Source: Demequina mangrovi
GTDB taxonomy: Bacteria > Actinomycetota > Actinomycetes > Actinomycetales > Demequinaceae
NCBI RefSeq assembly: GCF_000759715.1
Contig: NZ_BBLU01000003.1
Location: forward strand, 182,298 to 246,297
DNA: 64,000 nt
Direction of reading: 5' to 3'
The position numbers and the translations under genes are program-made. Below the pieces are notes generated by a model. That model was not told the origin of the DNA. It searched no databases and saw only the letters and a list, made by a program, of their open reading frames with translations. Positions 35,664 to 44,508 of this stretch are shown in pieces; within the stretch, counting starts at the first letter, position 1; every line of letters begins with the position of its first letter.

Positions 35664-36662
35664 CTACCTCGCCAGCGCCGGGAGGACGTCGCGCGAGAAG
35701 ACGTCGATCCACTCGCGCTGGTTGCGTCCCACGTTGTGGAGGTAGATGCGGTCGAAGCCGAGGTCGACGAAGCGCTGGATGTAGGCCCGGTGCACGTCGG
35801 GGTCCTCGCTGATGACCATGCGGCCCTCGAAGTCCTCGGCGCGGACCAGCTTCGCCATCTGCGCGAGCTCGTGGGGCGAGCGGATGTCGCCCTTGGGGAA
35901 CTTCATGCCGCCGTTGGGCCACTCGGTGAGGGCGTTCTCGAGGGCCTCCTCGTACGTGGGCGCCCAGGACATGTGGAGCTGCAGCACCTTCGGGGCCTTC
36001 TCGGGGTCGCGGCCGGACTCCCGCATGCCGGCGTCGAAGCGCGCGAACAGCCCCTCGATCTTCTCGAGCGGGGCGCCCACGGTGATGAGGCCGTCGGCGA
36101 CGGCGCCCGCCTTCTTCGCGGTGATGGGGCCGGCCGTCGCGATGAGGATCTCGGGCGGCACCTCGGGCATGGTCCAAAGCCGTGTCGACTCGAGCTTGTA
36201 GTAGCGCCCGCTGTGCTTGACGTCCTTCTTGTCGCCGGCCGCGAAGAGCTTGCGGATGATCTCGATGGCCTCGAACATGCGGTCGATGCGCTCGGGTACC
36301 TCGGGCCAGTACTGCCCGACGATGTGCTCGTTGAGCGCCTCCCCGCTGCCCAGGCCCAGCCAGTGGCGGCCCGGGTACATCGCGGCGAGCGTCGCGGACG
36401 CCTGCGCGACCATCGCGGGGTGCCAGCGGAAGGTCGGCGCGGTCACGCCGGGGCCCATGTCGCCCGTGGTGCGCTCGCCGAGGGCGGTGAGCACGTTCCA
36501 CACGAAGGCCGACTGGCCCTGCTGGGGCACCCACGGCTGGAAGTGGTCGGCGGCCATGACGCCGCTGAAACCCTTCGACTCCGCGTACGCGCTGAGCTCG
36601 ACCGCCTCCATGGGCGCGAACTGCTCGAGCATCGCCGCGTAGCCCACCGTCAAGTCGCCCAC
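35664..36662 (-). CDS. F420-dependent LLM-class oxidoreductase (F420-glucose-6-phosphate dehydrogenase-like family)
   Basis: This is a 332-residue luciferase-like oxidoreductase of the group resembling F420-dependent glucose-6-phosphate dehydrogenase (TIGR03557-type, from memory). Blocks are GFSGVMAADHFQPWVPQQGQ, WLGLGSGEALNEHIVG, and VADGLITVGAP. It starts at a GTG with GAGGAGG at 6 bases and ends 6 bases before cofE, so it is cotranscribed with cofE and cofC. It may be the main F420 reducing enzyme or a substrate-specific one. The substrate is unknown. Confidence 0.88.
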   Translation of the reverse strand: MGDLTVGYAAMLEQFAPMEAVELSAYAESKGFSGVMAADHFQPWVPQQGQSAFVWNVLTALGERTTGDMGPGVTAPTFRWHPAMVAQASATLAAMYPGRHWLGLGSGEALNEHIVGQYWPEVPERIDRMFEAIEIIRKLFAAGDKKDVKHSGRYYKLESTRLWTMPEVPPEILIATAGPITAKKAGAVADGLITVGAPLEKIEGLFARFDAGMRESGRDPEKAPKVLQLHMSWAPTYEEALENALTEWPNGGMKFPKGDIRSPHELAQMAKLVRAEDFEGRMVISEDPDVHRAYIQRFVDLGFDRIYLHNVGRNQREWIDVFSRDVLPALAR

Positions 36663-36689
36663 TGCTTCCTCCTCGCTCCGGGTGCGCAG

Positions 36690-36708
36690 ATGTTATTCAC
36701 ATGAACAT
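36690..36708. promoter_or_regulatory. Inverted repeat upstream of the F420 LLM/cofE/cofC operon
   Basis: ATGTT and AACAT form a perfect inverted repeat with a 9-base spacer, and an inner TTCA-CA-TGAA adds symmetry. It is AT-rich in a GC-rich region and lies 28 bases upstream of the GTG start at 36662, so it may be an operator or overlap the promoter of that operon. Confidence 0.4.
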
Positions 36709-36830
36709 TTCGCAGGCGTAACGCGCGCACCGTCCCGCTCCCCGGGTCCGTCCCTGTCCACGGAGCACGATCGGTGCGAAGCCCGCGGACGGGGTATGCC
36801 GCACGATCCTCCGGATCTACTCTGACCCAT

Positions 36831-37541
36831 GTGAACGAGGTCTTCGAGCTGGATCATCCCGTCTGGTACGCGCTGAACGGCCCGCAGCGGCGGCTCGCGG
36901 TGACGCAGGGCCGCGCCGCGCGGCTGCCGACCACCATCGGCCCGTTCGCCGCGGTCCCGCCCGACGCGACAGCCCAGGACTGGGCGGATCTCGCCGAGAT
37001 CGCGGGCACGGACACGCTCGTGCTGTTCGGCGCACCCCGCGAGGTGCCGCCGGAGTGGGCCGAGGTTGAAACTTTCGCGGTCGCGCAGATGGCGGCCCCG
37101 GAGGACTTCGGACGGCTCCACGACGGGATCGAGCGGCTCGCGGCGGACGATGCGCAGGCCATGCTCGACATCGTGACCGAGACCGAGCCCGGACCCTTCG
37201 CGACCGAGACGTACCGCACCGGCGCGTACTACGGGATCCGGGAGGGCGAGCGGCTGGTCGCGCTCGCCGGGGAGCGCCTGGTCACGCCGTCCTGGACGGA
37301 GATCAGCGCGGTCTGCACGCGCGACAGCCACCGGGGCCGCGGGCTCGCGACGCGGCTCATGGAGGTGGTCGCGCACGGCATCCGCGAGGCCGGGAGGCAG
37401 CCGTTCCTCCACACCGGCGCCGGGAACGCCGCCGCGATCCGCCTCTACGAGCACCTGGGCTTCACGCACCGCACCCGCGACAACGTGGTGCAGCTGGTTC
37501 AGGCGCCCGGAGTGGAGGCCACGCCGCTGTCGCTTCACTGA
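36831..37541 (+). CDS. GNAT family N-acetyltransferase (FR47-like)
   Basis: This is a 236-residue protein. The C-terminal half (about 120-225) is a GNAT domain with the acetyl-CoA motif THRD..HRGRGLATRLM-type block (CTRDSHRGRGLATRLMEVV) and NAAAIRLYEHLGF. The N-terminal half is a degenerate GNAT-like domain. The acceptor is unknown. I chose the GTG at 36831 because TACTCT (36818-36823) lies exactly 7 bases upstream, the leaderless pattern. An ATG at 36774 has no supporting signal. Confidence 0.83.
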   Translation: MNEVFELDHPVWYALNGPQRRLAVTQGRAARLPTTIGPFAAVPPDATAQDWADLAEIAGTDTLVLFGAPREVPPEWAEVETFAVAQMAAPEDFGRLHDGIERLAADDAQAMLDIVTETEPGPFATETYRTGAYYGIREGERLVALAGERLVTPSWTEISAVCTRDSHRGRGLATRLMEVVAHGIREAGRQPFLHTGAGNAAAIRLYEHLGFTHRTRDNVVQLVQAPGVEATPLSLH

Positions 37542-37608
37542 CGCGCGCCCCGCGATTGCCAATGACAAGAGTGACAGGTGTGGCAGGGGCGAACCGCACC
37601 CCGGCGGG

Positions 37609-38103
37609 TCAGCAGTCGCAGACGATGCGGTTGCCGGCCACGGGCAGCGGCGACGTGAGCGGATCCACGGGGTAGGTCCCGTCCTCGACGGACTCGTTCC
37701 CGGCATCGTCCCGCACGACCTTGTCCACCGGGAAGCCCTCGCGCGCCCAGTACTCGAAGCCGCCGATCATCTCCTTCACCTCGTAGCCGAGCTCGGAGAT
37801 GATGAGCCCCGCGCGGGTCGCGCCGTTGCAGCCGGGGCCCCAGCAGTAAACGATGAAGCGGGTGCCGGGCGCGAACTCCGCGGGGATGCGGGCGGGCATG
37901 TCGGGCTTGGGCAGGTGGATCGCGCCGCGCGCGTGACCCTGATCCCAGGCCTCACGGTTGCGGGTGTCGATGAGGACCACGCCCGGCTCGCCTGCCTCGA
38001 GCGCGGCGTGCGCGTCCGAGACGTCGGTCTCGAAGGCCAGGCGGCCCGCGAAGTGCGCGCGGGCGGCGGCGAGGTGGGCGGCGAGCTCCGGGGTGGTCTC
38101 CAT
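37609..38103 (-). CDS. Rhodanese-domain protein (sulfurtransferase)
   Basis: This is a 164-residue single rhodanese domain. The loop VYCWGPGCNGATRAG contains the probable active-site cysteine, and VVLIDTRNREAWDQGH is the family substrate-side block. The C-terminal 30 residues end in CDC, a possible extra thiol pair. It should transfer sulfur or act in redox sensing. The start is leaderless: TAGTCT is 6 bases upstream on the minus strand. Confidence 0.88.
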   Translation of the reverse strand: METTPELAAHLAAARAHFAGRLAFETDVSDAHAALEAGEPGVVLIDTRNREAWDQGHARGAIHLPKPDMPARIPAEFAPGTRFIVYCWGPGCNGATRAGLIISELGYEVKEMIGGFEYWAREGFPVDKVVRDDAGNESVEDGTYPVDPLTSPLPVAGNRIVCDC

Positions 38104-38109
38104 GAGGCG

Positions 38110-38193
38110 AGACTAGGGACGAGGCGCGGTGCCAGTCGAGAGCACCGCGGCACCGCGCTGCGCGGGCGTGCTGTCGGTGCCGCTGCCTAGTCT
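38110..38193. promoter_or_regulatory. Mirror-image leaderless promoters for the rhodanese and SnoaL-like genes
   Basis: On the minus strand TAGTCT (38115-38110) is followed by 6 bases and the rhodanese ATG. On the plus strand TAGTCT (38188-38193) is followed by 6 bases and the SnoaL-like ATG at 38200. Both boxes read CCTAGTCTCG. The two transcripts start 97 bp apart in opposite directions, so they may share a regulator. Confidence 0.6.
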
Positions 38194-38199
38194 CGATCC

Positions 38200-38604
38200 A
38201 TGGACTCCTCACCCACGGCCCGCGCGATCGTCGCGCGCTTCTGGGAGCTGATGCGCAGCAACGACTTCGCCTCCGTCGGCGAGGTGCTGAGCCCCGACTT
38301 CGTCTGCATATGGCCGCAGTCGCGCGAGCTGATCCGCGGATCCCGCGCCTTCGGACAGGTGAATACGGAGTATCCCGCGCATGGCCCATGGACCTTCACC
38401 GTCCAGTCCGTCGTCGCGGACGAGTCGCACGTCGCGACCGACACCCTCGTGAGCGACGGCACGGTCACGGCGCGCGCCCTCAGCCGCTTCACAGTCCGCG
38501 ACGGGCTCATCACCGAGCTGCGGGAGTACTGGCCCGAGGACTACGACGCCCCGAGCGCCCGCGCGCACCTCGTGGAGCCGTGGCCCGGAGATCAAGGACG
38601 ATGA
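38200..38604 (+). CDS. SnoaL-like / NTF2-fold protein
   Basis: This is a 134-residue protein with the NTF2-like cone fold pattern: an N-terminal helix (ARAIVARFWELMRSNDF), LSPDFVCIWPQSRE, and the closing strand GLITELREYWPEDY. Family members are small polyketide-type cyclases or hydrolases and many are of unknown use; no substrate can be given. Leaderless start at 38200. Confidence 0.75.
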   Translation: MDSSPTARAIVARFWELMRSNDFASVGEVLSPDFVCIWPQSRELIRGSRAFGQVNTEYPAHGPWTFTVQSVVADESHVATDTLVSDGTVTARALSRFTVRDGLITELREYWPEDYDAPSARAHLVEPWPGDQGR

Positions 38605-38673
38605 CCGGGCGGCGGCCGCGCGACCCACGCGTCCCACCTGCCACATCCTCCATGGGGAATCGGCGAGTCTGAG

Positions 38674-38758
38674 AAGTTGAGCAGAGTTCGCTCAACTTTG
38701 CCCGCGCCGACTTGACACCCCCAGGCCGCCGACATAAGTTGAGTCTCAGTCGCTCAAG
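38674..38758 (+). promoter_or_regulatory. dnaK promoter with two HAIR (HspR) boxes
   Basis: HAIR 1 (38674-38698) is AAGTTGAGC-N7-GCTCAACTT, a perfect 9-bp inverted repeat with the standard 7-base spacer. HAIR 2 (38738-38758) is TTGAG-N9-CTCAA with one outer mismatch. A perfect -35 TTGACA at 38712-38717 lies between them, with a -10-like ATAAGT about 16 bases later inside HAIR 2. HspR bound here would block the promoter until heat shock. The hspR gene is the last of this operon. Confidence 0.92.
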
Positions 38759-38811
38759 TCCCGAGCGAGAGAGATCACGCGGCGAACGCCGCGACTGGAG
38801 GAAGAACAGAC

Positions 38812-40680
38812 ATGGCACGTGCAGTAGGCATCGACCTCGGCACCACCAACTCCGTGGTGTCGGTCCTCGAGGGTGGCGAGCCCACCGTCATCGCGAACGC
38901 CGAGGGCGCTCGCACCACCCCGTCGGTGGTCGCGTTCTCGAAGACCGGCGAGGTCCTCGTCGGCGAGATCGCGAAGCGCCAGGCCGTCACCAACGTCGAC
39001 CGCACCATCGCGTCGGTCAAGCGTCACATGGGCACGGACTGGACCACGGAGATCGACGACAAGAAGTACACGCCGCAGGAGATCTCGGCCCGCATCCTGG
39101 GCAAGCTCAAGCGCGACGCCGAGGAGTACCTGGGCGAGAAGGTGACCGACGCCGTCATCACCGTCCCCGCCTACTTCAACGACCACGAGCGCCAGGCCAC
39201 CAAGGAGGCCGGCGAGATCTCGGGCCTCAACGTCCTGCGCATCGTCAACGAGCCCACCGCCGCGGCCCTCGCGTACGGCCTCGACAAGGGCAAGGAGGAC
39301 GAGCACATCCTCGTCTTCGACCTCGGTGGCGGCACGTTCGACGTGTCCCTCCTCGAGGTGGGCAAGGACGAGGACGACTTCTCGACCATCCAGGTGAAGG
39401 CCACCGCGGGCGACAACCGCCTCGGCGGCGACGACTGGGACCAGCGCATCGTCGACCACCTGGTCAAGGAGGTCAAGAACACCGAGGGCGTGGACCTCGC
39501 CAAGGACAAGTCCGCGCTCCAGCGCCTCCGCGAGGCCGCCGAGCAGGCGAAGAAGGAGCTGAGCTCCGCGCAGCAGACCCAGATCTCGCTGCAGTACCTC
39601 TCGATCGGCGAGAACGGCCCCGTGCACCTCGACACGCGCCTCACCCGCGCGCAGTTCCAGCAGATGACGCAGGACCTGCTCGAGCGCACCAAGGCGCCGT
39701 TCCACCAGGTCATCAAGGACGCCGGCATCAAGCTGAGCGAGATCGACCACGTGCTGCTGGTCGGCGGCTCGACCCGCATGCCCGCGGTGTCCGAGGTCGT
39801 CAAGGAGCTCACCGGCGGCAAGGAGCCCAACAAGGGCGTCAACCCGGACGAGGTCGTCGCCGTGGGCGCGACGCTCCAGGCGGGCGTCATCAAGGGCGAG
39901 CGCAAGGATGTCCTGCTCATCGACGTCACGCCGCTGAGCCTCGGCATCGAGACCAAGGGCGGCGTCATGACCACCCTGATCGAGCGCAACACCGCGATCC
40001 CGACCAAGTCCTCCGAGGTCTTCTCGACCGCCGAGGACAACCAGCCCTCCGTGCTGATCCAGGTCTACCAGGGCGAGCGCCAGTTCGCCCGTGACAACAA
40101 GATGCTCGGCACCTTCGAGCTGGGCGGCATCGCGCCGGCCCCGCGCGGCGTGCCGCAGATCGAGGTCACCTTCGACATCGACGCGAACGGCATCGTCCAC
40201 GTCCACGCGAAGGACCGCGGCACCGGCAAGGAGCAGTCCATCACCGTGTCCGGCGGCTCGGCCCTCTCCAAGGAGGACATCGACCGCATGGTCAAGGACG
40301 CCGAGGAGCACGCGGAGGAGGACAAGAAGCGCCGCGAGGCCGCGGAGATCCGCAACAACGCCGAGACCTTCGCGTACTCGACCGAGAAGATCCTGTCCGA
40401 GAACGAGGACAAGGTCCCCGCCGAGGTCGCCGACGAGGTCAAGACCGCGATCGCCGACGTCAAGACGGCGCTCGAGGGCGAGGACACCGACGAGGTCAAG
40501 GCGAAGCACGACGTGCTCGTCGAGAAGGCGCAGAAGATCGGCGAGGCCGTCTACGCGGCCCAGCAGGCCGAGGGCGTCAACGTCGACGAGGACTCCGCGG
40601 CGCAGACCGCCGGCGGGGCCCCGCAGGACGACGACATCGTCGACGCGGAGATCGTCGACGACGAGGACGAGCAGAAGTAA
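38812..40680 (+). CDS. dnaK: Molecular chaperone DnaK (Hsp70)
   Basis: This is an ATP-driven chaperone, 622 residues. The nucleotide-binding domain has GIDLGTTNS at the start, [14 protein letters not shown], and [12 protein letters not shown]. The substrate domain contains [14 protein letters not shown] and QVYQGER. The acidic tail ends DDEDEQK. GGAGG precedes the ATG. First gene of the HAIR-controlled operon dnaK-grpE-dnaJ-hspR. Confidence 0.98.
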   Translation: MARAVGIDLGTTNSVVSVLEGGEPTVIANAEGARTTPSVVAFSKTGEVLVGEIAKRQAVTNVDRTIASVKRHMGTDWTTEIDDKKYTPQEISARILGKLKRDAEEYLGEKVTDAVITVPAYFNDHERQATKEAGEISGLNVLRIVNEPTAAALAYGLDKGKEDEHILVFDLGGGTFDVSLLEVGKDEDDFSTIQVKATAGDNRLGGDDWDQRIVDHLVKEVKNTEGVDLAKDKSALQRLREAAEQAKKELSSAQQTQISLQYLSIGENGPVHLDTRLTRAQFQQMTQDLLERTKAPFHQVIKDAGIKLSEIDHVLLVGGSTRMPAVSEVVKELTGGKEPNKGVNPDEVVAVGATLQAGVIKGERKDVLLIDVTPLSLGIETKGGVMTTLIERNTAIPTKSSEVFSTAEDNQPSVLIQVYQGERQFARDNKMLGTFELGGIAPAPRGVPQIEVTFDIDANGIVHVHAKDRGTGKEQSITVSGGSALSKEDIDRMVKDAEEHAEEDKKRREAAEIRNNAETFAYSTEKILSENEDKVPAEVADEVKTAIADVKTALEGEDTDEVKAKHDVLVEKAQKIGEAVYAAQQAEGVNVDEDSAAQTAGGAPQDDDIVDAEIVDDEDEQK

Positions 40681-40686
40681 CGGCAC

Positions 40687-40732
40687 GACGGCGGGTGTGC
40701 GGCGCGGGAACTCCGCACCGCCGCCCGCCGTC
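40687..40732 (+). other. Stem-loop between dnaK and grpE
   Basis: GACGGCGGG (40687-40695) pairs with CCCGCCGTC (40724-40732), and inside it GTGCGG pairs with CCGCAC. The structure could partly terminate or protect the mRNA and make DnaK more abundant than GrpE and DnaJ. That effect is inferred. Confidence 0.6.
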
Positions 40733-40750
40733 TCCCCTGTGGAGGCAGAC

Positions 40751-41332
40751 ATGACCGAGAACCCCAACGGCACCCCCGAGCCCCAGGACGATGCGGAGGC
40801 TCAGGCCGAGCGCATCGTGAACGAGGCCGCCGCCACCTTCCTCGACGAGGACAAGGACGGCGTCGACGACCTCGCCGCCGACGAGGCCGGTGCGGACGAC
40901 GCGCTCAACGCGGCCTACACGAAGGCCGCCGAGCACCTCGCGGACCTGCAGCGCCTCCAGGCGGAGTACCAGAACTACCGCAAGCGCGTCGACCGCGACC
41001 GCGAGCTCATCGGCGTCAACGCCACCGCGAAGGCGGTCGAGGCGCTCATCCCGACGCTCGACGACATCGCCGCGGCGCGCGAGCACGGCGACCTCGAGGA
41101 CGGCCCGTTCGCCGCGATCGCAGCGAAGCTCGAGGGCGCCCTCGGCGGCCTCGGGTGGACGTCCTACGGCGCCGCCGGCGACGTCTTCGACCCGCAGCTG
41201 CACGAGGCGCTCATGTCGCAGCCCAGCTCCGAGGTCTCCGAGCCCACCGTTCAGCACGTCGCCCAGCCGGGCCACCGCATGGGCGAGAAGGTCCTCCGCC
41301 CGGCGCGCGTCATCGTCGCGCAGCCCGAGTAG
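40751..41332 (+). CDS. grpE: Nucleotide exchange factor GrpE
   Basis: This protein releases ADP from DnaK. It has 193 residues. An acidic N-terminus is followed by a coiled coil (about 50-95; [17 protein letters not shown]) and a C-terminal beta domain with the family block FDPQLHEAL and [21 protein letters not shown] lies 6 bases upstream of the ATG. Confidence 0.97.
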   Translation: MTENPNGTPEPQDDAEAQAERIVNEAAATFLDEDKDGVDDLAADEAGADDALNAAYTKAAEHLADLQRLQAEYQNYRKRVDRDRELIGVNATAKAVEALIPTLDDIAAAREHGDLEDGPFAAIAAKLEGALGGLGWTSYGAAGDVFDPQLHEALMSQPSSEVSEPTVQHVAQPGHRMGEKVLRPARVIVAQPE

Positions 41333-41348
41333 GACGGAGGGAGGCGCC

Positions 41349-42317
41349 ATGGCCAGCCAGGACTGGTTCAACAAGGACTTCTACGCGACGCTCGGCGTCT
41401 CCAAGGACGCGAGCGGCGAGGACATCAAGAAGGCGTACCGCAAGCTCGCGCGCGACCTTCACCCCGACCGCAACCCGGGTGACGCCGCCGCGGAGCAGCG
41501 CTTCAAGGACGTGGGCGAGGCCTACGCCGTGCTCTCCTCGGGCGAGGACCGCAAGCAGTACGACGCGATCCGCGCCATGGGCGGCGGCGCGCGCTTCCAG
41601 GCCGGCGGACCCGGCGGCGGCGCGGGCGGCTTCGAGGACATCCTCGGCGGGATGTTCGGCGGCGGCGCGGGCGGCGGCACCCGATTCCAGACGTCGGGCG
41701 GCGGGGGCGGCGGCTTCGAGGACATCCTCAACGGGATGTTCGGGGGCGGCGGCTTCCAGCGGGGCCCGCAGAAGGGCGGCGATCTGGCCGCCGCCGTCGA
41801 GGTGTCCTTCCGCCAGGCCGCGGAGGGCGCCACCGTCGCGCTGTCGACCACCAACGGTCGGGTCTCCACCCGTCTCCCGGTCGGCGTGCGCGACGGCCAG
41901 CGGATCAAGGTCGCGGGCAAGGGCCGCCCCGGCACCAACGGCGGCGCTCCCGGCGACCTCCTGCTCACCGTGCACGTGCAGAAGCACCCGGTGTTCACCG
42001 CGGACGGGCTCAACCTCAAGGTCCGCGTCCCGGTGCGCTTCGACGAGGCCGCGCTGGGCGCGCACGTCGAGGTGCCCACGCTCACGGGCGACCGCGTCAA
42101 GGTCAAGGTGCCCGGCGGCACCCAGTCCGGCACCACGCTGCGCGTCAAGGGCAGGGGCCTGAGCTCGCGCAAGGGCACGGGCGACCTGCTCGTCACCATC
42201 GAGGTCCAGGTGCCCCAGAAGCTTTCCCGCGATGCGAAGAAGGCGCTCGAGGCGCTCGTCGACGCCCTCCCCCAGGAGGACCCGCGCGCGACGCTCTACA
42301 AGGACTCCTCGCGGTAG
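41349..42317 (+). CDS. dnaJ: DnaJ-family co-chaperone without zinc finger
   Basis: This protein stimulates DnaK. The 322-residue protein has a J domain (about 10-75) with the HPD motif at 38-40. A long Gly-rich region (about 80-140) holds a near-repeat of [14 protein letters not shown] and [14 protein letters not shown]. Two C-terminal substrate domains follow. No CxxCxGxG zinc motifs are present, so it is a CbpA/DnaJ type II layout although it lies in the dnaK operon. It ends before the separate hspR promoter. Confidence 0.94.
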   Translation: MASQDWFNKDFYATLGVSKDASGEDIKKAYRKLARDLHPDRNPGDAAAEQRFKDVGEAYAVLSSGEDRKQYDAIRAMGGGARFQAGGPGGGAGGFEDILGGMFGGGAGGGTRFQTSGGGGGGFEDILNGMFGGGGFQRGPQKGGDLAAAVEVSFRQAAEGATVALSTTNGRVSTRLPVGVRDGQRIKVAGKGRPGTNGGAPGDLLLTVHVQKHPVFTADGLNLKVRVPVRFDEAALGAHVEVPTLTGDRVKVKVPGGTQSGTTLRVKGRGLSSRKGTGDLLVTIEVQVPQKLSRDAKKALEALVDALPQEDPRATLYKDSSR

Positions 42318-42372
42318 GGGTCCCACCAGGGACGATGCACGCCCGCTAGCGTGGGCCGGAAGGAGGTGGACC

Positions 42373-42786
42373 ATGGAGCAGCCCGATGTGGACGAGCCCG
42401 TGTTCCTCATCTCCGCCGCCGCGGAGCTCGCGGGCATGCACGCGCAGACCCTGCGCCAGTACGACCGGCTCGGCCTCGTGGTGCCTCGCCGCCGGCCCGG
42501 CGGCGGGCGCCGCTACTCGCTGCGCGACGTCGCCACGCTCCGCGAAGTCCAACGCATGAGCCAGGAGGAGGGCATCAACCTCGCCGGCATCAAGCGCATC
42601 CTGCACCTCGCTCACGAGGTGCAGCGCCTGGAGCGCGAGGTCGAGCGCCTGCGCCCGCGGGCCGACACCGGCTCGCGCGTGTTCACCACGGGCCCCACGG
42701 GCAACGTGGTCATCGTCGAGCGCGGGCGCCGCGGTCGACGCGACGAGGGCCGCGCGGTCGTCGTCTGGACCGCGCAGGCCGACTGA
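42373..42786 (+). CDS. hspR: Heat shock repressor HspR (MerR family)
   Basis: This protein binds HAIR sequences and represses the operon, with DnaK as co-repressor in related species. The 137-residue protein has an N-terminal MerR helix-turn-helix (ISAAAELAGMHAQTLRQYDR) and a coiled coil (LAHEVQRLEREVERLRP). AGGAGG lies upstream of the ATG. A -10-like TAGCGT at 42348-42353 suggests an additional promoter of its own. Confidence 0.95.
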   Translation: MEQPDVDEPVFLISAAAELAGMHAQTLRQYDRLGLVVPRRRPGGGRRYSLRDVATLREVQRMSQEEGINLAGIKRILHLAHEVQRLEREVERLRPRADTGSRVFTTGPTGNVVIVERGRRGRRDEGRAVVVWTAQAD

Positions 42787-42810
42787 GCGACGCTCGCGCG
42801 TCGCGTCTGA

Positions 42811-43416
42811 TCAGGCGGCGACGGCCGCGGCGGCGATCTGCGAATCGATCAGCGCGCCGAGATCCAGCGACGGACCCGCGGCGATCTCCGAGGTCGCGTG
42901 GGTGCGGCGCAGCTGCTCGATGCACACGTGGCCGTGGACGCAGGACCACATCGCCATCGCGGTCTGGTGCCACGCGGCCGGGTCGGAGTCCGCGCTGTCG
43001 AGGACCGAGGCCACGCGCGCGCGGTGCGCGTAGAACGTCTCCCACAGGCGCTCGACGGTGCTGTCCGACGGCTCGTAGCCGGCGATCGAGGGGGCGAACA
43101 TCGTCTGGAACTGCGTGGGCGACGCGAGGCCCCAGTCGCGGTACGCCTCGGCGACCGCCACCAGACCGTCGCGGCCCGCCTCGGCACGCTCCCAGGCACG
43201 CGCGAGCTGACGCCCGAGGTCGTCGAGTCCGCTGTCGACGATCGCGTCGATGAGGCCCGACTTGCCCGAGAAGTGGGTGTAGACGCCCATGGTCGAGCAG
43301 CCGGCGGCCTTCGCGACGGCACGCACGGTGAGCGCGCCCGCGCCCTTCTCGGACACGATGCTGAGAGCGCTCTCAAGGAGGCGCGTGCGGAGGTCCGAGA
43401 CAGGGTTATCGATCAT
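42811..43416 (-). CDS. TetR/AcrR family transcription regulator
   Basis: This is a 201-residue repressor. The DNA-binding domain (about 8-55) has LLESALSIVSEKGAGALTVR and AAGCSTMGVYTHFSGKSGL. The C-terminal part matches the TetR_C type (WHQTAMAMWSCVHGHVCIEQ). I chose the ATG at 43416 because TATCAT lies 6 bases upstream (leaderless). A longer reading to 43527 runs through a perfect hairpin. The 5' part of the gene contains the palindrome TGAGAGCGCTCTCA at 43362-43375. The target genes are unknown. Confidence 0.87.
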   Translation of the reverse strand: MIDNPVSDLRTRLLESALSIVSEKGAGALTVRAVAKAAGCSTMGVYTHFSGKSGLIDAIVDSGLDDLGRQLARAWERAEAGRDGLVAVAEAYRDWGLASPTQFQTMFAPSIAGYEPSDSTVERLWETFYAHRARVASVLDSADSDPAAWHQTAMAMWSCVHGHVCIEQLRRTHATSEIAAGPSLDLGALIDSQIAAAAVAA

Positions 43417-43434
43417 GCGTAAATGATAGGTGAA

Positions 43435-43564
43435 CCGCGTACATTCCGGGACCCCCCTCGGGTTCCGGAATGTACGCGGGCCGGTGGGATGTGGGACTTC
43501 CCACATCGCCTCATCGGCCCCCCCCACATGGGGCCGGTACCGCCCTCAGCTCGGTACCGGCCCC
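43435..43564. repeat. Three consecutive perfect inverted repeats
   Basis: Hairpin 1: CCGCGTACATTCCGG (43435-43449) with its exact complement at 43465-43479. Hairpin 2: GATGTGGGA-CT-TCCCACATC (43488-43507). Hairpin 3: GGGGCCGGTACCG (43530-43542) with its complement at 43552-43564. They fill the gap between the TetR promoter and the 3' end of the next gene. Hairpin 3 can terminate that gene. Hairpins 1 and 2 may be TetR operators or another structured element. Confidence 0.8.
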
Positions 43565-43574
43565 ATGCCGCCCC

Positions 43575-44348
43575 TCAGCGTTGCAGGGAGTCCAACAGGT
43601 CCACGGCGTAGTCGTGGACGTCCGGGAGCGACTCGATCCACACGCGCGGGGGCTGCCTCATGAGGTTGCCCACGCGCATCTGAGTCGCGCGCCGGGAGAT
43701 TCGATCGCGGAGATCGGCGACGCCGCGGCCCATCTCAGGACCGCGCTCGACGAGCACCGCGTAGAGCCCGTCGCCCAGGCGTGCCATCGGGTGGCCCTTG
43801 CCGTAGGCGTCACGGAGCGACTGCCCGATCGCGGCGTTGCGCGCCATGCGCTGCCACGGGTCGGTGTTGGCGGCCGCGACGTCCACGAGCACCAGCGCGT
43901 GGCCCTCGCTCACGGCGCCGCCTGCACGCTCCGCCGTGCCGTAGAGCTCGGCGAGACGCGCGACCAGGTACTCGTGGGTCCCCAGGCCCGACTCCGGGTC
44001 GTTCATCGCGGGGCCCACGCGCTGCGCGGCATCGCCCTCGGTCCAGCCCTCGCACAGCGAGCGGATGGAACGGATGGGCGCCGCCTCGTAGCCCGCGGAG
44101 CGGAACAGCACGGCCATGTCGTCGATCGCCTCGGTGATGCCGACGCCGGACTCGGCGCGGGCAAACCCCAGGCGGTACGCGGCGGGCGCGGTGTCGAGCC
44201 TGCCCTCGAGCGCCTCGGCGAGCGCCTCGGCGGCAGGGGTGAACCAGTCGCCGGGCCGGCGCCACACCGTGCCCAGGCTCGCGGCCTCCCAGCGGCGCAG
44301 CAGCGCGAACTCCGGCGCCGCGTCTGGGATGTTCACCTCGCTCGTCAT
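43575..44348 (-). CDS. Degenerate GGDEF-domain protein
   Basis: This is a 257-residue soluble protein. The C-terminal half has the layout of a diguanylate cyclase: DPESGLGTHEYLVARLAE (118-135) matches the usual DPLTGLxNRxxLxxRL block, VLVDVAAANTDPWQ the first strand, and ARLGDGLYAVLVERG (189-203) the RxGGDEF hairpin. GGDEF itself reads LGDGLY, so cyclase activity is unlikely. The N-terminal half is not recognised. It could be a c-di-GMP sensor or scaffold. It diverges from the giant sigma fusion gene, which hints at a shared process. Confidence 0.68.
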   Translation of the reverse strand: MTSEVNIPDAAPEFALLRRWEAASLGTVWRRPGDWFTPAAEALAEALEGRLDTAPAAYRLGFARAESGVGITEAIDDMAVLFRSAGYEAAPIRSIRSLCEGWTEGDAAQRVGPAMNDPESGLGTHEYLVARLAELYGTAERAGGAVSEGHALVLVDVAAANTDPWQRMARNAAIGQSLRDAYGKGHPMARLGDGLYAVLVERGPEMGRGVADLRDRISRRATQMRVGNLMRQPPRVWIESLPDVHDYAVDLLDSLQR

Positions 44349-44508
44349 GACATGTGAGAGGGGGTTGACCCACGGCTATGACGCGATTTCTTGAGAAACT
44401 TTCCGGACATACGTGAGAAGTGGGTGTGACATACCCCTCACCTGCCTTGTCCCCCGGGGAACGTAACGGAAGAATGCGGGTACTCAACCGGCTTGGGGAG
44501 CGCAGGGC

